Below, one piece after another: positions 56,006 to 64,000 of a stretch of 64,000 nucleotides of DNA. The notes under the pieces were generated by a model. The model was not told the origin of the DNA. It ran no database searches and saw only the letters and a program-made list of their open reading frames with translations. The position numbers and the translations under genes were made by a program. The stretch's first letter is position 1. The number at the start of each line of letters is the position of its first letter. The stretch comes from Coniferiporia sulphurascens (Eukaryota; Basidiomycota; Agaricomycetes; Hymenochaetales; Hymenochaetaceae): positions 310,001 to 374,000 of the forward strand of contig NBBA01000014.1 in assembly GCA_002794785.1 (NCBI GenBank). Direction: 5' to 3'.

Positions 56006-57699
56006 ATGAGCGGCACTGGGGCTCTTCCGTCGCTGAACAACACTGTATGCTAACATTTCTTCGCGTGATAGGGGGTATACTGATGCTTGTCGTATCGTCC
56101 AGTTCGGCTGTCTTTTCCTGGCTGGAATGTGAGTGCCTGATGGCAAGGGGATCTACCAGCATTACTGACAGTTAGATATGCTGTCTGTCTGGTGACTTCC
56201 TAGCTTTTCCACAGCGTGAGCATCACTTTAATCTTCTAGTGAATAATGAAGTCACTATTGTCTCGGGGACAGTTTATGGGGTTCTGGCAGTGTCCAGCTC
56301 TACTTTTATTATGACGTTCGTCCGACCTTCTCTTCGTATCTCATATTCGTCTGACTATGCATATTATTATGGGGCACAGAAATACACGAAAAGCGACAAA
56401 TGGGGACTCAGAACATATATATTTGTCCTATACGCACTCGATACACTGCACCAGGCTCTACTCTTAAATGCTCTCTACGTGTATTTCGTAACGGATTTTG
56501 CAAACATTGTTGATCTAAATAGGCTGGAAAGGTGAATATTCAGCTTGAGCGCGAATGGTCTGGAATGACCATCCCATTTTCTAGGCCTTTGATTGACAAT
56601 ACCTTACTTGCTGCTCTCGTGGATGGTCTTTCACAATGTCTATATGTCATGAGGATCTGGCATCGTAAATTCCCTCCCCTTCATTTGTACGTTGGAATTA
56701 GCTCATGGCTCTCTTGTAGTGAGCAAGAAAAATTACATTTTGACAGGGGTACTAGCCGCATTCGTTTTAGGACAATTTGCAGCGACCACTGTCTACTTTG
56801 CACAGGTCTACCACCTTCCCGAGATTTCAGAGCTCAGTACAGTTATCAAAACCGAGCGTGCGATGAATTCCATTGTAGCAATCACCGATATAGCCATCGC
56901 CATTGTTATAGTCTTCCTCCTGCGCTCGTTGCGCTCAGGAGTCAAACAGACGGACTCGCTAATAAGCCGCCTTATTCTGTATACAGTCAGTTCGGGTCTC
57001 ATCACGAGTATAGTAGCTCTGGAGGCCTTGATCACCGCTGTTGTTCTTCCAAATACGTTCATTTACTTGATTTCGGACCTCGTCATTCCAAAGCGTACGC
57101 TTACATTTCCACTTTTTCTCTCGTCTAGTCGACGTGTATGGCTCACTCTTTGCATCAACAGTTTACTTCAACTCAATCATGGCCATGTCTGTAATTCCTA
57201 TTTAATTGCGTTCCGGTCAATGCTGACGAGTGTTGCCATCATAGGTTAAACTCCCGCCAAAAACTCCGTGATGGATACTATGATGACTCAAAAGGCGGAA
57301 TAAGCTTATCCAATATACGCCCTCGTCGTTCCGGGAGCGAGAGTGCGAAAAATGTACGGGGTTCGCTGCCGTTCCCTCATAAATTTTACTTAACCTCAGC
57401 CCCCTCTCCCTTGACGCAAAAGGCTCCTGCCACTGCCAACGTCGCAATGACAATGATTGACATCAGGCTTGACACGGAGAAGACTTCAGGTAGCGATTCT
57501 GTCGATTACAAGGTATGTTTTTGTCACATTCTGTCTTGTCATCTTTGCGGCAGCTTGCTGATAATTCCTGTGCTTGCTTTCCCTAACCAAGTCGCAGAGG
57601 ACAAAGTTTGATGTGGACGACGTCCCTTCCTACGGACCTGGAGAAGGGCAAGAAATCAAGACTATTGGTGATTCCGATGCAATACTCTCAAGATGCTAG
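56006..57699 (+). CDS. DUF6534-family membrane protein, array gene D
   Basis: It starts MSGTGALPSLNNT (56006-56044), then FGCLFLAG, LWGSGSVQLYFYYD, a GTTCGT-donor intron, KYTKSDKWGLRTYIFVLYA, LDTLHQALLLNALYVYF, QCLYVMRIWH, KNYILTGVLAAFVLGQFAAT, the core TDSLISRLILYTVSSGLITS, LPNTFIYLISDLVIPK, then the conserved 25-nt microexon (YFNSIMA) and NSRQKLRDGYYDD. The tail has MTMIDIRLDTEKTSG and, after an intron at 57514-57597, RTKFDVDDVPSYGPGEG, ending at a TAG (57697-57699). It is more diverged than B and C but apparently intact. The tail motif (V/I)DIR(V/L)DT followed by DDVxSYG is shared with B, so the tail is under constraint. Confidence 0.82.
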
Positions 57700-58253
57700 A
57701 ATGAAAGTGTACAATATCAAGGGAGTGTTGGCGGGAAAAGAAAGAGAAAAGATTCGTGATGTCCCTTTGACCAAAGAACCTGATTTCTCGTGACCCCCTG
57801 TTTAAGCAGTCTGTGCTTCGAAGCCGTTATTGTATTCGGTGTATCACACACCTATATATTATTTATTAACTAGGCTCTTCTGTGAATATCATGACTGGAA
57901 TATGCGTTGCTAGCAATTTCCCATTATCCTATAAGGGAGTGCAAAAAGATGACTGCGTTATCCTGCCGCATGGGCCACGCGCTCCGTTTTCAGACTATTG
58001 GAGATTTCACTAGAGGGTTTCAAGGTAGAATCGAATCGACGAATCGATCCGCTCGGTTACCACAAAAAGTAATTTGGTTTCTGACCTAAGCCATGAGTTA
58101 TTCAGCTGCGAGTCACCCGTCTGTCATACTGTGTCACGGCTCGTCATGGATGCCATACACACACTATGACAAACATGGATCGACGCATTGGATTCAGTAC
58201 ATCTTTTTGAAATAATCTACGTGCTCCCTTCTCCCGCATACGGACGAGTACTT

Positions 58254-58510
58254 TACAGGTGGACGTGAAAAGTTACGGACCGGCCAAAAAAGGAAGGAGA
58301 TTCCCATCGAGCATCGAACACTCTTTTTGCTTCTCATGTGGGACAAACAACTTGACTCGGTGTAGGAGGACCCTATGATCAGTGTTAAAATATACTGTTA
58401 CGTCTATATACAAGCTACAGCTTCGTTTTGGCTCACAAAAAAGACTTGTATGAGGGTGTTTGATCTCCTTCCTTTTTTGGTCGGTCCGTAGCTTTTTACA
58501 CCCACCTGTA
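58254..58510. mobile_element. Tc1/mariner-type MITE (about 257 bp)
   Basis: Inverted arms of about 48 bp lie at 58254-58301 and 58463-58510. They begin TA-CAGGTGG and contain TACGGACC and CCAAAAAAGGAAGGAG. TA at both outer ends fits a Tc1/mariner target duplication. There is no coding capacity. Confidence 0.75.
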
Positions 58511-59180
58511 CTATCGTATGACCCCTATTACAAAACTTTTGTATTTTGCTTCCACAGCACTCAAAACTCAGAAATTAATCTCCGGATCTGGCACGAAAAC
58601 AGCTACATGCATTTTATATCTACTCCAGATTTTTTGGTACCGCGTCTTAAGCTGGAACTCTTGGAATAATGGTGTCCCCCTTGTGCAAAGTGGCTGTCAC
58701 GAGTTGTCACGCATATTTTTATACTCCGACAGCTTGGCGATTACCTAAAATAGTGTTAACTACAAAGAATTTGTTATCTGAGATCGAAAAACGGTGCAAT
58801 GCCGGATGCATTCTGTCACCGTTTGTCACTTTTTAATTATTATGCTCTCTCGCTGTACACCACAGTGTTCTATTCCACTCGGAGTAATGGAATTATACAC
58901 CCTAGCATGTAATGTGTATGATTCTGCAAAAAAAATCGCCGATAAAAGTACTTGTTGTGCAAGCCGGTAGCCTTCCAAAGGCTCTTCATGATTGCAAAAC
59001 ATGTACTTTAACTGTGGCTTCATGACAACGCAATATTTGCTGCGATACCATCATACCCATTTTAAATAGTTTACCTAGCACCCACATGAAGTTTTTCAGC
59101 AGTAATTTAGTTGTGTGGAAACCTGGAATAGCGATTTTGTGAGTAGGGATCCCTTTGTAATAGGGGTCATACGATAGTAT
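58508..59180. mobile_element. Second inverted-repeat element (about 670 bp)
   Basis: About 27 bp at 58508-58534 (ctatcgtatgacccctatta core) recur inverted at 59154-59180. The interior has no recognised gene. It touches the MITE at 58254-58510, which may have inserted into its end. Confidence 0.55.
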
Positions 59181-60376
59181 ACTGACAATAGACCATAACT
59201 TCGCGGCAGAATCCGAAGACCTCTCTTGCGTCCTCGAGAGGCACTGTCTGGCTCTTTACAGTTGTAAATTTAGCTTTCCGTCAGGCCGTTGCCCAACACA
59301 GTCGATATTAACCACATTGTCACCGTGGCCCGATCCTATCGTACCCGACCTTGGTTTCTATATTTGTGTTGATATCTCGTACTAATTCGGAGAAGATTTT
59401 TACGTGTGAGCCGGGAGAAACTTTATTGATAGAAGAGTGAAAAAGAAATGGCATAAAGTTGTTATTGAGTTGTGTGGTTTACTGTGGACGTTTATGGGTG
59501 CCTGGAGTAGTAAGTACCTTGGAACACGTCGATCCCAGACCTTGGATCGTCACCAGTAGCCCCTGAAATTTAACTTCCGCAAAGTTAACGAAGGCTGGGA
59601 CGACACCATAAAGTCGATAGAAGTAAACGGCCGCCGGGGTTTCACAGAAGAAGAAAAAATGGAACTCGCGAGAAGTCGTAGTGTGTGGTCATGGGGTTTA
59701 AGTTTGCCGGATCGCCGTGTCTGCGCGTAGTTACCTTTCCGAGTCGGAATTTAAAAAGAATTCCTGGAACGTGTATATGTCGTGGGCAATCGAACCTCCG
59801 ATTCTTGATTCTGAGATCACACCTATTGCCATCTAGCAGTTCCAATTCCGGACCAGAGCCGGAGTTGGGTTTGCAATATCTTTTAAGCCTATTCAAATGC
59901 CGTTTGCTTTCCGAGTAATGTCTTACCCTTCCGTACTTTCGAGATGGGATCTACACAGACAAAACGGTCAGCACACGAATCCTAAAATGGGCACTGTTAC
60001 TCCTTGAACGGATGCTTCCAAGCGGAGACCCGATTCCGAATAACGTCAAAATATATGATTAGACCTTTCCTCCCTCGACAAGTCTCCGGTTCGAGCGCGA
60101 GATCGATAAACGAAATCATCTAGATCTAGCGTAAAATAGGCTGAAACGAGATTCTATTGACGCAGTAGCCTGCGGGAATACGTTATGCGCGGTATCGGAA
60201 AGCACACGCTGCAGGATACATTATCACACGCCCATTGAGTGTCTCCATTTCTCGCGGTGTCCTATCCCTTATTAGTCCAGTCTTAGGAGACGTTGCGCGG
60301 CCGCCCCCCGCTGTACTCTGCTAGACACTCGCATGGACTGCATCTTGCTCCAGGCCCCTGTCGACTGGCCCATGTC

Positions 60377-62443
60377 TTACGCTGCCGGTGTGAAATTCAC
60401 GCCCTGCGCAAGCGGAGCGGCGTCGGAGAAGTTGATCGTGCACGCACTCCAGCGCACATATTGCTTCCACGCATCACCACCAGATTCTCGTCCCCATCCC
60501 GTGCTCTAATGTCAACATGTTAGAAACGCTACAGGGGCAAATGCAGAACCGGACTTCACCTTGTTTCCACCGAAGGCAGCACCAATCTCTGCACCACTCG
60601 TGCCGACGTTGACCTGTTTAGCATCCAGAGGTCAATGGACAGTATGGAAGGTACGTAAAATAAAACTGACGTTGACAATACCCGCATCGGACCCCGTGGG
60701 GCCAATCCACTTCCCTACCGCACGTATATCACGTGTCCACAGACTGCTCGACAGACCCTGTGGCACCGCGTTGTTCCATTCAATCGCCTCCTCCAACTCG
60801 TCGAAGATGCCAACCTGGAGCACCGGCGCGAACGTCTCCGTGCGCCACAGCCGCCCAGCATCCGTCACCGCGCGTGGATCCGGGTTTGCGGGCAGCGCAA
60901 TAGTCGGTTGCACAAAGAAGCCGTCAGCAAGCGGCCCACCCGCCAGTCCGTCCGCGCGTGCGCCACCGGCGAGCACTTGCGCGCCCGAGGTACGCAGCGC
61001 GGTGACAGCTGCATCAAACATCTGCAGCGAATTGCGAGTGTGCATCGGTCCGAGGAGTGTGCCCTGCACGAGTGGGTCTCCCGGACGTACAGCTGCGTAG
61101 AGCGCCTGGAGCCGTTCAAGGAAGGCATCTGCGATACTGCGATGAAGGTACAGACGCCGTGTTGAGGTGCAGCGCTGGCCTGCAGTACCCACTGCGCCGA
61201 AGAAGACGGCAGGCACGGCAAGCGAGAGGTCCGCGTCAGGCATAATGATGGATGCGTTGTTCCCGCCCAGTTCGAGAAGGACTTTGCCAAAGCGGGACTG
61301 CACGGCTTTGGCAACCTCCTTTCCAGTGCCTTCGCTACCAGTGAAGGACACTATCCACGAGAGTTCAGCATGCGTTCCGCTCCCATTTAAAACCGAAACA
61401 AACCCATGTCCACATCTTTACTTTCGACGACCGCTTGACCAACGTCTTTACCCCCGATCACAAGACCTGCGACAGCTCCTGGAATGCCATTATTTTCCAG
61501 GACATCTGCGATGATCTTCGTGACTGCGATCGAGCAAAGAGGTGTTGAAGGAGAAGGCTTCCAAAGTGTTGCGTTTCCCGCGGCCAGAGAGAGGGATAGA
61601 TTCCTTCGAAAACCGAAAATATGAGTGCCTTCAGTTATTGGATACAGATGTGGACGCATACCAGCCGTAGACTGCGACGGGGAAGTTAAATGCGGAGAGG
61701 ACTGCAACGACTCCGAGGGGGTTGGGCACTGGTGTGCTTAAGTCAGTAAGTCCAAAACTGACGAACTCCATCCTCACTTTCAAGTATTGTATGCCCAGGT
61801 CTTTCCGAGCTGACGACATTACCGTTCATCATTCTCGAAAGGCCCACCGCGTAATCACACTACGTAACGGTAAATTACACAACTTGATGTCCCCACAGAC
61901 AAAAGCGCTCACAATATCAATAAACTCTTGCACTTCGCCTTCGCCCTCCGTCCTAATTTTCCCCATCTCTAGTGATACGAGCGCACCGAGCTCGTTACGC
62001 TACTTTGCTTCCGTAAGGCCTCATTTCGTAGAGGACGGCCAAAGACTAACCTTCTTTGCAAGTGCTTCACGAATTTGGCGAAGAATATCGCCTCTACGAG
62101 GGGCTGGTACGCTTCGGAGTCCCGCGTATGCTTCCCGAGACTTCTCAAGGGCAGTTTGCATCTCCTTTGGACTCGCCTGAACTCGACGTCAGTTCCTAGC
62201 GCATGCGACAAGCCCCGGCACAAGTAGACGCACCGACCGGACACGCGCAAGGATTTCGCCCGTCGCAGGGCATATGCTCTCAATTACATCCCCGCTGCCA
62301 ACCCATGAACCATCATACACACCAGGCAGTTCCGTGCCGCTCGCTGTAGGGATATTGAGTGCAGATAGGACAGCTCCTGCACGGCTTGAGAGAGCTCTTG
62401 AAAGGTGAGAAATCCTTTTTTGTCTGTACGCCCGGGTGAGCAT
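60377..62443 (-). CDS. Aldehyde dehydrogenase, ALDH7 (antiquitin) type
   Basis: ALDH7 enzymes oxidise alpha-aminoadipic semialdehyde and related aldehydes with NAD. The start at 62443 ([18 protein letters not shown]) gives a basic N-terminus that could be a weak mitochondrial signal. Exons give [38 protein letters not shown] joined to [80 protein letters not shown] (Glu), [20 protein letters not shown] (catalytic Cys), [58 protein letters not shown] and [16 protein letters not shown], ending [12 protein letters not shown] at a TAA (60377-60379). ELGGNNA, GTAGQRC and the GRESGxDxWKQY end are diagnostic for ALDH7. Both catalytic residues are present. It lies on the same strand as the P450 but no link is shown. 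Confidence 0.92.
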
Positions 62444-62827
62444 TTTGACCTTGGGCTTACAAGGAGGAAGTAGTGTCGAGTAACAAGTTGAACTACGTTG
62501 CTTGCGGCGGATAAGGTCCGTCGCGTGCTCACTACGCGTCAGTCACGGGACCAATGACGACCCAGCGATGCTCGATTACATAAGATCGTCTATTTTGCTT
62601 ATGAAAGCTACAAAAGAAGTGTTTTCTTCAACTTGAAAATGTTGACAACAAATCTGGTGCATGATGTATTCAACTTTATTAAAATACAAGAGAGGGGATA
62701 TATACGATGCTAATAGTGTTTCTCCGGGTTCAGCTAACATTAGGAAGTTCCGTCATCGTGATCTTTGGAACCGAAATTTGAAATACATATCATAAATATT
62801 ATGACAGCGACGGATGGGGTGAAATAA
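62444..62827. promoter_or_regulatory. ALDH promoter region / P450 3' flank
   Basis: This 384-bp gap between two minus-strand genes must hold the ALDH promoter and the P450 terminator. No clear TATA box was seen. Confidence 0.3.
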
Positions 62828-64000
62828 TCAAGACGCTGTCACAGGAGGATCATTGGCCGAGTCAACAGCTTGCTGTATAACAAGCGCAGTCTTCTCAGAG
62901 CGTGGGGTAACCCTGCACTGGAATGGTTTGGGGTGCCTAAGGATGAAACGCGAATGCACATAGCACGAACAAATACTACTTAGCGAGTTCCACTAAGGGG
63001 TAAATGACTGGAAACACTACCTCACAAATGTCGCCGTGTACTCCAAAGCAGGCGTTATCGGGACACCGTTCGCGTCGAGTGCTCTTTCAATGTTGAAAGC
63101 TGCTAAAACTGATGCGACAGTGATGAAGATCTGTGTGCAGAAGTGTCTCAAGTGAGCAGACATCTGCTCCGCCGATGCTCTGCATGTTTCACTTACCGAA
63201 ATATCTGCAAAATATCTACCCGGACAGATCCTGTTTTCCTATTAGATCGGGAAATTTGATCCTTGCAAGAAAGCGACTTACCGACGGCCGAACCCGAATG
63301 CGACCTTGCGGACATCCATTGGCGCCTTTCCATCTTTGGTTGGCAGCCAGCGCTCAGGCATGAACTTTTCCGGCTGAGGATACTCTAGTGGATCCCTCAG
63401 CATTGCCCTTTTCCGCAGTCAGTCCTGCATTCTCGTGTCGAGATAACAAGCGCCACAGACTATCCGTTACGCACCAAATATTTGGAATAATCATGGTTCC
63501 TGCCGGAATGGAGTAGCCCTTGTACACGTCGTCGTCCGTGACATAGTGGGGGATACCTAAGTTGTCAAATCACAATTCTGGGAGTAAGCATCTGCCCCAA
63601 AGAGAGTACACTAGTGGCATGCTTGCCTAAAGGACCCACGGGCTGCCATCTTGTCAAGAGGCGTGTCAGTAACCTTTGGGATGTCATAGTCGTTAAGCCC
63701 ATACCTCGATAATTCGTTACATACAGCCTCAATATACGGCAAATTTGGCCTATCCTGCATAGTTGGAAGGTTCTCCTTACCGATAACACTATCCAATTCT
63801 TCTTGTGCACGACGCTGAGTATCAGGATATAGGATCATCGCCAGATATAATGTGTTTAGTGTAGACACAGTCTTCCGTGATACCAAAAACAACCATGTGA
63901 GTATAAGGCGGACGTACGCATTAGCATTATCAACTAGAATCACAAGGACGGCGTGGAACTTACCGTGTCCGTGCCAGCTAAAACATTGGCTGTAAACCAG
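62828..64000 (-). CDS. Cytochrome P450 (C-terminal part, cut by window edge)
   Basis: This haem-thiolate monooxygenase, N-terminus outside the window, shows from the edge inward: the I-helix ANVLAGTDT (63963-63990), TVSTLNTLYLAMILYPD, RRAQEELDSVIG, LPYIEAVCNELSR joined across an intron to WQPVGPLG (the ExxR motif as ELSR), GIPHYVTDDDVYKGYSIPAG, IIPNIW, RDPLEYPQPEKFMPERWLP, the haem loop VAFGFGRR joined to ICPGRYFADIS with the Cys ligand, and a tail to VDSANDPPVTAS ending at a TGA (62828-62830). All core motifs are intact. Its style matches fungal P450s annotated as O-methylsterigmatocystin oxidoreductase-like, which says little about the substrate. Confidence 0.93.

Larger units (their letters stand above)
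57700..60376. other. Gene-poor region with small inverted-repeat elements
   Basis: No gene was recognised. Two small elements are listed separately. Confidence 0.4.

Noticed and set aside
60561..61100. Long open frame on the plus strand opposite the ALDH exons
   Set aside because: It is the antisense of a GC-rich coding exon with clear ALDH7 motifs; its own translation has no recognisable features.
60377..64000. ALDH and P450 as part of a metabolic gene cluster
   Set aside because: Only two enzymes of different expected roles are adjacent, with no core synthase, transporter or regulator in view. ALDH7 is normally a housekeeping enzyme.
1..64000. tRNA, rRNA genes and CRISPR arrays
   Set aside because: I looked for tRNA T-loop and anticodon patterns and for regularly spaced repeats and found none; the GGCTCATAACC-like match near 41340 is a retrotransposon primer site, not a tRNA gene.

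Overview
The window reads as nuclear DNA of a mushroom-forming basidiomycete (Agaricomycetes-like). Genes are cut by many short introns of about 50-80 bp with GTRNGT donors, coding exons are moderately GC-rich, and several families are typical of that group: DUF6534 multi-pass membrane proteins, a fungal cyclase-family protein, a secreted GH31 enzyme, an ALDH7-type dehydrogenase and a P450. No CRISPR array, operon, rRNA or tRNA was found. Gene models were spliced by eye, so exon borders are approximate unless stated.

Layout. (1) 0-4.5 kb: four copies of a small two-exon gene (68 aa) that I cannot assign to any family; two sit in a 280-bp inverted repeat, one has an early stop, and three promoters share a GTGGCA..TGCCAC dyad about 60 bp upstream of a TATA box. 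A decayed fragment of the phosphoesterase gene lies between copies. (2) 5.7-7.8 kb: a DUF6534 membrane protein. (3) 8.5-24.7 kb: single-copy genes: a secreted metallophosphoesterase, cytosolic seryl-tRNA synthetase, an alpha/beta hydrolase divergent from a cyclase-family protein, and a secreted GH31 glycosidase whose predicted nucleophile Asp is Asn. (4) 24.7-30.9 kb: mostly gene-poor. (5) 30.9-57.8 kb: an array of four related DUF6534 genes in the same orientation, each with its own repeated downstream DNA; units B and C are about 5 kb tandem duplicates. Between units A and B an 11-kb nest of transposons has landed: a PIF/Harbinger-type element holding a 2-kb element with 560-bp inverted repeats, which in turn holds a 5.4-kb Ty1/copia retrotransposon, plus a 396-bp MITE. 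(6) 57.7-60.3 kb: gene-poor, with nested small inverted-repeat elements. (7) 60.4-64.0 kb: an ALDH7/antiquitin-like dehydrogenase and the C-terminal part of a P450.

Most informative signals: the small-gene family with a shared promoter dyad; the DUF6534 array with conserved exon lengths (including a 25-nt microexon) but diverged or frameshifted tails; the Asp-to-Asn change in GH31; and the copia element, whose long reading frame is broken only by TGA codons and whose two LTRs differ only at CpG-type positions, which points to cytosine methylation and deamination. The conserved genes serve unrelated housekeeping or secretory roles; no pathway links them convincingly.
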